From the NCBI GenBank assembly GCA_964424575.1, contig CAYRIV010000009.1:1-64000 (forward strand): a stretch of 64,000 nt of DNA, written 5' to 3'. The position numbers and the translations under genes were made by a program. The stretch comes from Fretibacter sp964424575 (GTDB lineage: Bacteria > Pseudomonadota > Alphaproteobacteria > Caulobacterales > Maricaulaceae). Below, in pieces: positions 25,957-34,075 of the stretch (the first letter of the stretch is position 1; every line of letters begins with the position of its first letter). Below the pieces are notes generated by a model. The model was given only the letters and a program-made list of their open reading frames with translations. It was not told the origin of the DNA and did no database searches.

Positions 25957-27432
25957 CTAATCAACTACGTGGCCGAAAGGTCCCGGCAGTGTATTTGACG
26001 TAATTTTTTCGCCGTTTTCACGGTAGATTTTGTTCAAACGCCCCAAAAGCAGCGCGTCATTGTCATCCGCCGCAACGAAACCATCGACAGGCGTTTGTAA
26101 TTTATCGGGATGCGTTGGATCGACCAGATAAGGCGTTACAATAATCACAAGTTCTTGCTGGCTTGTGAGGTCATCGCGGTTTCTAAAGGCCGCGCCTAGA
26201 CCTGGTACGTCTTTAAGGCCGGGCGTGCCGTCAATGGCCTGACGTGACTCTTCACGAATAAGACCTGCAATTACAAGGCTACCGCCTGCGGGCAATTCCA
26301 CTACTGTGTTAGCGCGACGTACACGTAAACCTAAGATATCAGAGGCAATGCCGCCTGTTTCAAAAGACCCTTCTGTTGTCGGCTCAGACACTTCAGTTGA
26401 AATATTGAGCGAAATACGTCCTTCGCTAAGTACGATTGGCGTAAAGCCAAGAGAGACGCCGTACGGTTTAAACTCAAATTCGCGAATAAGGCGACCTGTA
26501 TTGTCAACAAATACGTTTGTCAAAAGTGGAAATTCACCGCCTGAAAGGAAGTTGGCTGTTTCGCCAGAAATTGCGGTTAATGTCGGCTCAGCAAGTGTGC
26601 GAATAAGACCCACGCGCTCTAGCGCCGTGAGGTCAGCCCCAAGAGATTGCAGCGCACCACCCGCTGTGTTGTTGAACACGCCAGAGGCCGTCAAACCTGC
26701 GGATGTTTCCAGTGCGGCGTTTGATAATAACGAAACCGTGCTGTCACCCAGCTGACCAATGGCGTTTAAGTTTATACCGAGCTGTTTCGTAATAGAGCGC
26801 TGCATCTCAACGATACGCACCTTAAGAAGCACCTGATCTTTGCCTTCGATTGACATCAAATTAATGACTTCCGCTTCAGTCTCATTGCCAGTTGATTCGT
26901 CCAACCACATTTCAGCAAGCGACTCTACACGGTTCGCAACGGCAGCATTGGGCACTGACCCCGTCAAAAGAATATTATCATTAACGGCTTGAACAGACAC
27001 ATTTGCCTCTGGAGCATGCTGGCTGAATAGGTCCCGAAGACCTGAAATATCACGCTCAACGCGAATTTCTAGATTTAGAATTTCTTGTCCGTCATGGCCG
27101 TAGAAATATGCATTTGTTTGACCTGGACGGCGACCAATAAGCACTGCACGCTTATCAGTATGAACCATTGCCTCAACAATGTCGGGATTGGAGATAATGA
27201 CATCTTTCATCCCGACTGGTAGTTCGACCACTGTTGATTTTGAGTAAGGTAGGACCACAGAGCGCGAAACAGCACTTTGTCCTGGCGTCCGAATAGAAAT
27301 CTCAGCTTGTGAATCTGCAGAAATATGGCTGTAAGACCGGGTGCCGGCATGTGCGCCAAAGGCAAATAGCAGAGCTGTTGAGACTGCAAGTGTGCGCCGC
27401 AGTGTCGTTGCGTGTGTCATAAATACGCTCAT
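25957..27432 (-). CDS. cpaC: Outer-membrane secretin CpaC/RcpA
   Basis: 491 residues. A signal peptide is followed by the pilus N-terminal domain (VVLPYSKSTVVELPVGMKDVIISNPDIVEAMVHTDKRAVLIGRRPGQTNAYF), a BON-like domain (NDNILLTGSVPNAAVANRVESLA) and the secretin domain with EFPLLTNVFVD and VVELPAGGSLVIAGLIREESRQ. It forms the pore through which the Flp pilus passes. It starts one base after the cpaB stop. Confidence 0.95.
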   Translation of the reverse strand: MSVFMTHATTLRRTLAVSTALLFAFGAHAGTRSYSHISADSQAEISIRTPGQSAVSRSVVLPYSKSTVVELPVGMKDVIISNPDIVEAMVHTDKRAVLIGRRPGQTNAYFYGHDGQEILNLEIRVERDISGLRDLFSQHAPEANVSVQAVNDNILLTGSVPNAAVANRVESLAEMWLDESTGNETEAEVINLMSIEGKDQVLLKVRIVEMQRSITKQLGINLNAIGQLGDSTVSLLSNAALETSAGLTASGVFNNTAGGALQSLGADLTALERVGLIRTLAEPTLTAISGETANFLSGGEFPLLTNVFVDNTGRLIREFEFKPYGVSLGFTPIVLSEGRISLNISTEVSEPTTEGSFETGGIASDILGLRVRRANTVVELPAGGSLVIAGLIREESRQAIDGTPGLKDVPGLGAAFRNRDDLTSQQELVIIVTPYLVDPTHPDKLQTPVDGFVAADDNDALLLGRLNKIYRENGEKITSNTLPGPFGHVVD

Positions 27433-27433
27433 T

Positions 27434-28273
27434 CTATTCCCCTACAATGGCGACAGATGTTTGTGCGCCTTTACGGTAAACGGCGACCGTATCGCGCGTG
27501 CTACGCTTTTTGGACATGGTTGAACGGCTTTGTGCAAATCCGCTTCCGATAGATGAACCAATCGGGCGGAGCACCATAGATAGCTCGCCACTTGCAATCG
27601 CCACCTGTAAAAGCTCCGCATCGCCTGGACTCAACTCAAGTGTAGCAGTCGACCCTTCGATAGACGCGCCGCCCTCTTCATCAATGTCAAATGTTTGGTC
27701 GATGGCCAAAACACGTACGTTTGAAAAGACTGTGCTTGCCTCAAACACATCTTTTCCGCGTGTTTGACCTGGAAGAGCGGGCTCTTCGACCTCTTGTGTT
27801 AATATAATATCGACATGGTCGCCGGGTTGAATGAAGCCCCCTGATGCTGATTCGGTTGAAATTTCAGTCGCCACAGCGCGCATGCCGGGGGTGAGGAGGC
27901 CTGACATCAAACCCTTATCGCCGACCATTACAACCCGACGTTCAGAGATTGGCTCACCGACATAAATCGGGGCTTTCGCAACACCTTCTTGAAACTGCTC
28001 AAGCGCTTCTGGGCGATCTTCACGCGTAACATATTCTGGCGACATAGCCTCCTTAGGCCATTGTTTCCATTTAATATTTGCGTCGGACAGCCGTCCGCCA
28101 AATGGAATATCGGCAGAGGCGGCAAGTATATCTTGATACTCTACTTGCTCGACTTCTACGACGGGCGCAGCAGTCGCCACAGGCTTTGCTTGGCCAAGTT
28201 TTTGAGCTTGGGTAAACACAACTGCACCGAGCACGACGAGCCCACCAATTAGTATTAGTCGTTTCTTATCCAT
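27434..28273 (-). CDS. cpaB: Pilus assembly protein CpaB/RcpC
   Basis: 279 residues. N-terminal transmembrane anchor (KRLILIGGLVVLGAVVFTQA), then a SAF domain (VLAASADIPFGGRLSDANIKWKQWP-like, beta-clip fold) and the RcpC/CpaB block LLTPGMRAVATEISTESASGGFIQPGDHVDIILTQ. CpaB is periplasmic and needed for assembly, with a suggested peptidoglycan or secretin-contact role. It is the first gene of the seven-gene minus-strand unit. No clear CtrA box was found in the 165 bases upstream. Confidence 0.93.
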   Translation of the reverse strand: MDKKRLILIGGLVVLGAVVFTQAQKLGQAKPVATAAPVVEVEQVEYQDILAASADIPFGGRLSDANIKWKQWPKEAMSPEYVTREDRPEALEQFQEGVAKAPIYVGEPISERRVVMVGDKGLMSGLLTPGMRAVATEISTESASGGFIQPGDHVDIILTQEVEEPALPGQTRGKDVFEASTVFSNVRVLAIDQTFDIDEEGGASIEGSTATLELSPGDAELLQVAIASGELSMVLRPIGSSIGSGFAQSRSTMSKKRSTRDTVAVYRKGAQTSVAIVGE

Positions 28274-28380
28274 GAGACCTCACACATCAATTAAGACCTA
28301 TCTTGCAGGCCATTTGATAAAGCATGGTTAATTTGTAAGAATTCTTAGCAAATAATCCGTTAACGCTGACTTTGCGCTTC

Positions 28381-28408
28381 AAAAAAAAACGCGCCCTCAA
28401 GGCGCGTT
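28381..28408 (-). terminator. Terminator downstream of cpaA
   Basis: Minus strand AACGCGCC-ttgag-GGCGCGTT followed by TTTTTTT. It separates cpaA from the cpaB operon, which therefore needs its own promoter in 28274-28380. Confidence 0.92.
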
Positions 28409-28438
28409 CATATTCAATCGAAGATTTGAGCCTTACAA

Positions 28439-28948
28439 TCAGCCCAGGCCCGCTGCATATCGGAAAATATCACTCTGCGGAAGAGTCGCCAGTGCTCCAA
28501 AAGCGAGCGCCAAGCCGTATGGCATTTTCTTTTGATCTTTGAACATTGTGTGCATCCAAGGCGCGGTCATAACGCGAACAGGGATAAACTTGCGACCTGC
28601 GAGGATAAAAAAGGCCAACGCACCACCCGCTAATGTCGTATAGGCAACATACATCAGTAAATCATCAAAGGTCCACCAGAAGGACGTTGCGGCCATGAGT
28701 TTTGCGTCACCGCCTCCGAGCCAACCAAAGGCAAACATGGCAAAGCCAAGGACAAACATACCAAGTCCTGAGCCCATATGTTCACCAAAGTTTGGTAAGC
28801 CTTGCCAGACAAATGGAAAACATACGACGAAAGCGCCTAGCAAGACGAGACTAACCCAATTGGGTATTGTCATTGTTGAGGCATCTTTGATGGCTGCCGT
28901 CAGCATCGTTAGCGTAAAGACTGCAAAAATTATAAATGACATCACCAT
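28439..28948 (-). CDS. cpaA: Prepilin peptidase CpaA/TadV (A24 family)
   Basis: 169 residues with six hydrophobic helices. The two catalytic aspartates lie in AAIKDASTMTIPNW and WLGGGDAKLMAA (the GxGD motif). It cleaves the Flp leader after Gly. The short form without the methylase domain is typical of tad loci. It is encoded between the pilin genes and the cpaB operon, with its own terminator. Confidence 0.94.
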   Translation of the reverse strand: MVMSFIIFAVFTLTMLTAAIKDASTMTIPNWVSLVLLGAFVVCFPFVWQGLPNFGEHMGSGLGMFVLGFAMFAFGWLGGGDAKLMAATSFWWTFDDLLMYVAYTTLAGGALAFFILAGRKFIPVRVMTAPWMHTMFKDQKKMPYGLALAFGALATLPQSDIFRYAAGLG

Positions 28949-29041
28949 TGTCTCGTCCCTTATATTTGGAAATTGTCAGTTTTTATAACGCAAGAGCGTT
29001 AACAGGCGGTTTTCGTGGATCGTTTTGATTGGTATTTTAAC

Positions 29042-29069
29042 AAAAAAAAGACCGCTCCGAAGAGCGGCC
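29042..29069 (-). terminator. Terminator of flp pilin copy 1
   Basis: Minus strand CCGCTC-TTCG-GAGCGG (29052-29067) followed by a T-rich run. The UUCG loop makes it very stable. The same hairpin follows pilin copy 2. Confidence 0.93.
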
Positions 29070-29092
29070 TTTCGTAATGAAGTAGCGATCAA

Positions 29093-29266
29093 TTAAGACG
29101 CAGCGTCCATTGAGTCAGCGACTTCGCCGAACTTTGTGTTGATTGATGTACCAAGACGCTGAGCGCCAACGATAAGAGCAACACCAACAAGAGCGGCAAT
29201 TAGGCCGTACTCAATAGCTGTCGCACCAGATTCGTCATTAATGTAGTTTTTCACCAAGTTAGTCAT
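29093..29266 (-). CDS. pilA: Flp/Fap type IVc pilin, copy 1
   Basis: 57 residues. Cleavage site S-G|ATAIEYGLIA after G14 with Glu at +5 (E19), giving a 43-residue mature pilin with one hydrophobic helix (GLIAALVGVALIVGA). It ends SMDAAS. GGGAG lies 7-11 bases before the ATG. It differs from copy 2 (29454-29627) in a single codon. The 5' leader has two stacked hairpins and the gene has its own terminator. Confidence 0.96.
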   Translation of the reverse strand: MTNLVKNYINDESGATAIEYGLIAALVGVALIVGAQRLGTSINTKFGEVADSMDAAS

Positions 29267-29292
29267 AGCATACTCCCACGTTTGCTTTTACT

Positions 29293-29325
29293 TTGAGGAT
29301 AATCCCTCAACAGGAAACTCCTGTT
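29293..29325 (-). promoter_or_regulatory. Two adjacent leader hairpins upstream of pilin copy 1
   Basis: Minus strand: AACAGGA-gtt-TCCTGTT then, sharing TT, TTGAGG-gattat-CCTCAA. Both stems recur in front of copy 2 with different loop bases in the first hairpin. Confidence 0.6.
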
Positions 29326-29402
29326 ATGAGGTCTTATAGGGAAAGCAAATTACCATGAGCCTAAGCAACGTGGTGAAAATTTATTTAATTTCAAAAAAAG
29401 TC

Positions 29403-29430
29403 AAAAAAAAAACCGCTCCGAAGAGCGGCC
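29403..29430 (-). terminator. Terminator of flp pilin copy 2
   Basis: Minus strand CCGCTC-TTCG-GAGCGG (29413-29428) followed by T-rich DNA; duplicate of the hairpin at 29052-29067. Confidence 0.93.
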
Positions 29431-29453
29431 TTTCGTAATGAAGTAGCAATCAA

Positions 29454-29627
29454 TTAAGACGCGCTGTCCATTGAGTCAGCGACTTCGCCGAACTTTGTGT
29501 TGATTGATGTACCAAGACGCTGAGCGCCAACGATAAGAGCAACACCAACAAGAGCGGCAATTAGGCCGTACTCAATAGCTGTCGCACCAGATTCGTCATT
29601 AATGTAGTTTTTCACCAAGTTAGTCAT
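29454..29627 (-). CDS. pilA: Flp/Fap type IVc pilin, copy 2
   Basis: 57 residues, same cleavage motif and helix as copy 1. The only coding change is residue 55, Ser (AGC) instead of Ala (GCT), with all three bases of the codon changed. Upstream identity continues past the ribosome site to about 29675. The unit repeats with an offset of 361 bases, so this is a tandem duplication of gene, leader and terminator. Confidence 0.96.
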   Translation of the reverse strand: MTNLVKNYINDESGATAIEYGLIAALVGVALIVGAQRLGTSINTKFGEVADSMDSAS

Positions 29628-29653
29628 AGCATACTCCCACGTTTGCTTTTACT

Positions 29654-29687
29654 TTGAGGATAATCCCTCAACAGGATAGTCCCTGTT
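29654..29687 (-). promoter_or_regulatory. Two adjacent leader hairpins upstream of pilin copy 2
   Basis: Minus strand: AACAGG-gactat-CCTGTT then TTGAGG-gattat-CCTCAA, sharing TT. Same arrangement as at 29293-29325. Confidence 0.6.
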
Positions 29688-29933
29688 ATGAATGGGTATA
29701 ACCGACACGTGTTATCACTCTGCTAAGCAACGTGGTAAATTTGAGGTAAAGTTATAATTTTTTGCTGCGCAAAAACAGTCTCCTCATGCCCTTACATTAT
29801 ATATAGGCGATTTTTGAGCCTGCTTGGATATTAAAACCCAAGATAAAATCTGGCATAAATTATGATTCTCTGCGGTGTAAAGATTTCGTTCACCACATTT
29901 GAGTAAGGTGTTTCAAACCTTATGGGGATTGTT
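29688..29933. other. Divergent promoter region between pilin copy 2 and the secretin-N-domain gene
   Basis: No coding region. It holds an inverted copy of the 15-bp palindrome TTTTGCTGCGCAAAA (29760-29774) that also occurs twice near 42.7 kb, AT-rich runs with TATATA (29805-29812), and an imperfect dyad AAGGTGTTTCAAACCTT just before the plus-strand gene. A TTCACCAC(A/G)TT motif occurs here on the plus strand and upstream of pilin copy 1 on the minus strand. Confidence 0.5.
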
Positions 29934-30488
29934 ATGCAAATTTTTCTAGATTTTGAACGCTCGTGTAAAACTGCCGCACGTGTAAGCCTCGGTCTTATCA
30001 GCGCCTTTTGTTTTTCGTCCACCGCACTCGCGGGTGATGGCCTGTACAGCGTTCAACTCAATAAAACAGAAATTTTGCGCCTTCCCTCACCAGCTTCGGC
30101 TGTAGTGATCGGCAATCCAGAAATTGCGGATGTCTCTATTCATTCAGCAGACACCGTACTCGTTGTTGGTAAAGGTTACGGCGAGACAAACCTTGTCATA
30201 CTTGACAAGAACGGCAACACGATGATGAGTTCTGACATTCAGGTCATCACACCGCAGTCGCGCAATCAGGTTCGCATTTTTAATGCAAGCCAAGGTCGCC
30301 AGACTTATAATTGCGGTCCAAGTTGTAATCCGTCCCCTACGCTCGGCGACTCTGATGAATTTATCGAAGGTAATACAGCGGGCAGTAGTGACCCACTCAC
30401 GAACCTCTTTGCGGCTGCCGCAAATGCATCAAGTTCAAATAGCGGAACTAATCCGCCAGCACGCCCCTCTGACATGACACCCAATTAG
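29934..30488 (+). CDS. Stand-alone pilus secretin N-terminal-domain protein
   Basis: 184 residues from ATG 29934 (GGGGA 7 bases upstream; ATG 29922 is possible). A signal peptide ends STALA. One domain follows: VQLNKTEILRLPSPASAVVIGNPEIADVSIHSADTVLVVGKGYGETNLVILD, the same fold as the N-terminal domain of CpaC in this locus. The secretin barrel is absent. The rest is short and low in complexity, with a CGPSC motif and a Ser/Asn-rich tail. It probably helps CpaC or pilus assembly in the periplasm, inferred from location and similarity. Confidence 0.83.
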   Translation: MQIFLDFERSCKTAARVSLGLISAFCFSSTALAGDGLYSVQLNKTEILRLPSPASAVVIGNPEIADVSIHSADTVLVVGKGYGETNLVILDKNGNTMMSSDIQVITPQSRNQVRIFNASQGRQTYNCGPSCNPSPTLGDSDEFIEGNTAGSSDPLTNLFAAAANASSSNSGTNPPARPSDMTPN

Positions 30489-30502
30489 GCAAAAGCCTAG
30501 AT

Positions 30503-30531
30503 TTGACAGGCGTATTTTAACGCTTTGTTAA
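30503..30531 (+). promoter_or_regulatory. Promoter with exact CtrA box upstream of tadE
   Basis: -35 TTGACA (30503-30508), 17-bp spacer, -10 TGTTAA (30526-30531). An exact TTAA-CGCTTTG-TTAA CtrA box lies at 30517-30531 and overlaps the -10, 69 bases before the tadE start. Function not proved. Confidence 0.6.
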
Positions 30532-30599
30532 GATTATTTCTTGGCAAGACCTTAAGACTTCACCCCTAATATTCAAAGTCAGTCTTTGTGGGTAAAGTC

Positions 30600-31160
30600 A
30601 TGAGTATTTTAAAAAAACAGTTTATTCGTCAGCTTAGGCGTTACCGCGAGGACCGCGATGGTGCAACGGCGGTAGAGTTTGGGATTTTACTTATCCCTTT
30701 CAGCGCTATGATATTCGCTATCATTGAGCTCGGAATTATCTTTTTTATCCAAGCCACTATGGGCCACGCTATGCAAGAGGCCGCACGAGACGTTCGTACT
30801 GGCCAATTCCAGTCCTCTGGGGGCCTGGGTGATGCTTTTCAACAAAAAGTCTGTGAAGGCATGTCAGGTCTAGGTGACTGCGGATCTCTACGCGTCGATG
30901 TGGTTTCGAGTAGCACAGGACGCTTTGTCCCGAGCATGCTTCCGGCAACACCAACATCTGACCCAAGTGACCCAGACTCACCGCCGCCAATGCCTGGCAA
31001 TAACTATGTTGATACAGGCCCTCGCGCAGTTGTGGTTGTGCGTGTGCAATATTATCACGATCTCGCATTTCCTGGGGCTTACACACGACTCGCCAATGCG
31101 TCTGGAAATGTTCGTATTCTTGAAACCGTAACGGCGTTTCGTAACGAACCATTCCCATAG
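30600..31160 (+). CDS. tadE: TadE-like pseudopilin
   Basis: 186 residues from ATG 30600 (GTG 30588 is the alternative). The prepilin-like motif DGATAVEFGILLIPFSAMIFAIIELGIIFF is the TadE signature: a Gly before AVEF and one N-terminal membrane helix, cut by CpaA in known systems. The C-terminal part is periplasmic, with a Pro/Ser/Asp-rich loop. It is followed after 79 bases by a second TadE/G gene on the same strand. Confidence 0.88.
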   Translation: MSILKKQFIRQLRRYREDRDGATAVEFGILLIPFSAMIFAIIELGIIFFIQATMGHAMQEAARDVRTGQFQSSGGLGDAFQQKVCEGMSGLGDCGSLRVDVVSSSTGRFVPSMLPATPTSDPSDPDSPPPMPGNNYVDTGPRAVVVVRVQYYHDLAFPGAYTRLANASGNVRILETVTAFRNEPFP

Positions 31161-31239
31161 GCAGTGAAATCAACAGACGGTCAAGTTTAAACGGTGGGAC
31201 TTAAAATTCATCCGTTGCCTGAAAAGTAAGGAAGACAAC

Positions 31240-31899
31240 ATGAAAATCTCAGCTAAATTTCCAAAACTCGCGGCGCTTCCAAAGCATGTCGCGCAATCCA
31301 CTCAGTCTGTTATCGGGCGTTTCCGCCGTAATGAAGACGGTGTGGCAGCTGTTGAATTCGCCGTATTATCACCTGTCATGATCGCCCTTTATTTTGGCGT
31401 TGTAGAGATTGCGATGATAATCCATGCAGATAAAATCACGTCTCACGCGGCTAATGTGGCGGGGGATCTCGCCACGCAAGTCTCTAATATGGATGCTGAC
31501 GACATGGAAGACGTCCTTGAAGCAACGCTTGCGACAATGTCACTCAAAGCGGATCAAGTCCCAGGTGTGCGTGCTGAAATTCTAAGCTATCGCATGTTGG
31601 CAAACGGTACGATTGTCGAACTTGGTTCAGCTACTTTGAACGGCGGTTATGATGGCGCTGCTTTTAATCCTCAAGATATTGGGACGCGTTTGCTCACACC
31701 AACTTCTGGTGCAGTTGTTGCGCGCCTTCAATATAATTATCAGTCCGTCACATATAAATTTGTGGAGCCGTTCACCCTGCTTGACGAGACGTTTATCCTT
31801 AAGCCGCGTTCATCAGCTGATATTCCGTTCAGTCTCGACGACACGCCCAATTCATATAATTGTACATCATCAGGTACCCTCACAGTGAATTGCGCCTAA
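31240..31899 (+). CDS. TadE/TadG-like pilus assembly protein
   Basis: 219 residues. The N-terminal membrane helix is preceded by DGVAAVEFAVLSPVMIALYFGVVEIAMI, the TadE/G hydrophobic motif, and the remainder is periplasmic. It ends with two Cys (YNCTSSGTLTVNCA) that could form a disulfide. With tadE it forms the pseudopilin pair of the tad apparatus. AGTAAGGAAG lies upstream of ATG. Confidence 0.87.
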   Translation: MKISAKFPKLAALPKHVAQSTQSVIGRFRRNEDGVAAVEFAVLSPVMIALYFGVVEIAMIIHADKITSHAANVAGDLATQVSNMDADDMEDVLEATLATMSLKADQVPGVRAEILSYRMLANGTIVELGSATLNGGYDGAAFNPQDIGTRLLTPTSGAVVARLQYNYQSVTYKFVEPFTLLDETFILKPRSSADIPFSLDDTPNSYNCTSSGTLTVNCA

Positions 31900-31911
31900 C
31901 CCAACATCACT

Positions 31912-32688
31912 TTAGGGCTCAAGATAATGCGCCTTTAGTGCCTCACGTTCTTCTGACGTAATATTAAGGCTATCGGCGATATAACCGTCTGTGTCTGAAA
32001 TTGTCTCCATAGAGTGGTGCAAATAGCTTGGTTCTACATGGAATAGCGGCCGTAGCGCGTCGACATCTATGTGACGGCCATAACGCTCTGCCATATTCAA
32101 AGACGCGGGCTCCAAAAAATTCTCAATATCGACAGCTTCCATTGTCATCATGTAATCATCCATGATTGTCTCAAACGGTACACCGAGCGCCGAGAGAATG
32201 ACCGCAGCCAGCGTCCCCGTGCGGTCTTTACCTGCCGCGCAATGAATGAGTATCGGACCACCAGAGCTTGCCATAAATTTGAGCGTCTCAGAAAAAATAG
32301 TTCTAAACCCCTCATCATGCGGGCGCGCTTTATAAGAGCCCTGCATATAACCGCGCGCTTCCTCTGGTGTGCTTAGCGTTTCTTTTATGAAAATCTCATG
32401 TGGGGCTAGCTTGTGATTACTGTCTTTAGGGTCAGGGTATTGCAACACTTTGGGCGCAGGGCTTTCTGGCCAGCGGTTAGGTTGGCGTTCCCGCTCAGGT
32501 TTGTGTCGCAGATCCACAACAAGCTCAATCCCTAGGCCGGCGAGTTTTCCAAGATCAGCTTCGCTCGCCAAATTAAAATGGGCCGAACGAAACAGCTTCC
32601 CACGTTTCACATGACGCCCCTCCCCTGCGGGATAATCCCCAAAGTCGCGAAAATTCATAATATTATCGAAATTATATATGCGGCTCAT
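31912..32688 (-). CDS. Tyrosine-specific protein phosphatase
   Basis: 258 residues. The catalytic loop HCAAGKDRTG (HCx5R, Cys near residue 150) and FRDFGDYPAG, then KRGKLFRSAHFNLAS, place it in the bacterial Y_phosphatase3/dual-specificity group. The Asp general acid is not certain. The substrate is unknown. No signal peptide. It faces the TadG-like gene and has no operon partner. Confidence 0.88.
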   Translation of the reverse strand: MSRIYNFDNIMNFRDFGDYPAGEGRHVKRGKLFRSAHFNLASEADLGKLAGLGIELVVDLRHKPERERQPNRWPESPAPKVLQYPDPKDSNHKLAPHEIFIKETLSTPEEARGYMQGSYKARPHDEGFRTIFSETLKFMASSGGPILIHCAAGKDRTGTLAAVILSALGVPFETIMDDYMMTMEAVDIENFLEPASLNMAERYGRHIDVDALRPLFHVEPSYLHHSMETISDTDGYIADSLNITSEEREALKAHYLEP

Positions 32689-32737
32689 ATTTACCCTAAC
32701 CTATTCCTACTCAAAAATATGATCCTAATAGCGACCA

Positions 32738-32774
32738 TAAAAAAACGCCCTCATCTTTTCAGATAAGAGCGTTT
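32738..32774 (-). terminator. nrdB terminator
   Basis: Minus strand AACGCTCTTATCT-gaaa-AGATGAGGGCGTT followed by TTTTT, 24 bases after the nrdB stop. Confidence 0.9.
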
Positions 32775-32797
32775 ATCTCATCCATATTTAATACGTC

Positions 32798-33835
32798 TTA
32801 TTCAGCCGCTTCGGTTTTCTTAGCCGCTACAGACTCAAATCGTGACCACACGCCTTCATCGCCGTGCCAATCACCTTGTGTTGCGCCTTTTGAATATTCC
32901 GTCGCGCGCGCTTCAAAGAAGTTGGCGTGCTCAACACCATTTGTAATCTCTGTCAGCCACGGAAGCGGATGTTCGTCAATGCCGTAAATTGGCTTAAGAC
33001 CCAGCTGACCCATACGCCAATCCGCGATATAACGAATATAGCGCTTTATATCCTCACTCGTCATGCCTTCGACAGGGCCCATTTCAAAAGCCAGATCGAT
33101 GAACTTGTCTTCGAGCTTCACCACAGTTTGGCAACAATCGGCAATATCATCTTTAACAGATTGCGTTAGCGCACCTGTTTCTTTTGCAAAGGTGTGGAAG
33201 AGCTTAATCATACCTTCGCAATGCAGGCTCTCGTCACGAATCGACCAGGTGACAATTTGGCCCATGCCTTTCATTTTATTGTGGCGTGGGAAGTTCATCA
33301 GCATCGCGAAAGAGGCAAAAAGTTGCAGACCCTCGGTAAAGCCGCCAAAAACAGCCATAGACGTCAGTATATCGCGGTCATTATCGACACCAAATTTCCC
33401 GAGGTAATCATGCTTGGCCGCCATTTCTTCATATTCCATAAAGGCCGAGAACTCGCTGTCAGGCATGCCGATCGTCTCGAGCAGAAGCGCATAAGCCGCG
33501 ATATGAATGGTCTCCATATTTGAAAACGACGCGAGCATCATGCGCACTTCGACAGGCTTAAACAGCGGCATGTAATTTTCCATATAGTTTCCGCCCACTT
33601 CCACATCGGATTGGGTGAAGAAACGGAAAATCTGTGTCAGCAGATTACGCTCTGATTCTGTGATATTTGTTGCCCAATCTTTGCAGTCCTCGCCCAGCGG
33701 GACTTCTTCGGGCATCCAGTGCACTTGCTGCTGCTTTTGCCAGAAATCATACGCCCAAGGGTAGCGAAACGGCTTATAGCTCAGGCTTGGCACCAAAAGT
33801 CCAGATTTATGCTCTACGAAATCCATTTTACCCAT
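32798..33835 (-). CDS. nrdB: Ribonucleoside-diphosphate reductase, class Ia beta subunit
   Basis: 345 residues from ATG 33835, chosen for the GAGGGAACATC ribosome site; the upstream in-frame ATG 33868 is less likely. It makes the diiron-tyrosyl radical used by NrdA. Iron ligands and radical Tyr: FRFFTQSDVEVGGNYMENYMP, then SNMETIHIAAYALLLETIG with the E-x2-H-x3-Y spacing of class Ia enzymes. No N-terminal ATP-cone. It lies 2.4 kb from nrdA rather than beside it, each with its own NrdR-type box. Confidence 0.95.
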   Translation of the reverse strand: MGKMDFVEHKSGLLVPSLSYKPFRYPWAYDFWQKQQQVHWMPEEVPLGEDCKDWATNITESERNLLTQIFRFFTQSDVEVGGNYMENYMPLFKPVEVRMMLASFSNMETIHIAAYALLLETIGMPDSEFSAFMEYEEMAAKHDYLGKFGVDNDRDILTSMAVFGGFTEGLQLFASFAMLMNFPRHNKMKGMGQIVTWSIRDESLHCEGMIKLFHTFAKETGALTQSVKDDIADCCQTVVKLEDKFIDLAFEMGPVEGMTSEDIKRYIRYIADWRMGQLGLKPIYGIDEHPLPWLTEITNGVEHANFFEARATEYSKGATQGDWHGDEGVWSRFESVAAKKTEAAE

Positions 33836-33922
33836 GATGTTCCCTCTTTTTCCCTCAAAATTCTGCATGTGAGTCGTTACTTTACTAAATTAAGAGCAGA
33901 TGTCGTAATAAAGTCTTAGCGC

Positions 33923-33940
33923 AACACTACATGTAGTGTT
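33923..33940. promoter_or_regulatory. NrdR-type box upstream of nrdB
   Basis: Perfect 18-bp palindrome AACACTACATGTAGTGTT, 87 bases before the nrdB start. Its core CACTACATGTAGTG matches that before nrdA (CACTATATATAGTG) at 12 of 14 positions. NrdR represses ribonucleotide reductase genes in most bacteria; the nrdR gene is outside this window. Confidence 0.75.
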
Positions 33941-34075
33941 TTCCAGCATTTGCGAGGCTTGGCAAGAGAGGCATGATAAAATTTCGCAAGTCAGGCGTAT
34001 TTTTCTGTGCGCATAACGTCGCAGACTATGCCTGACTCTTTTTTCGGGCCGTTCATTTAAGTCCAAAGATAAGAC

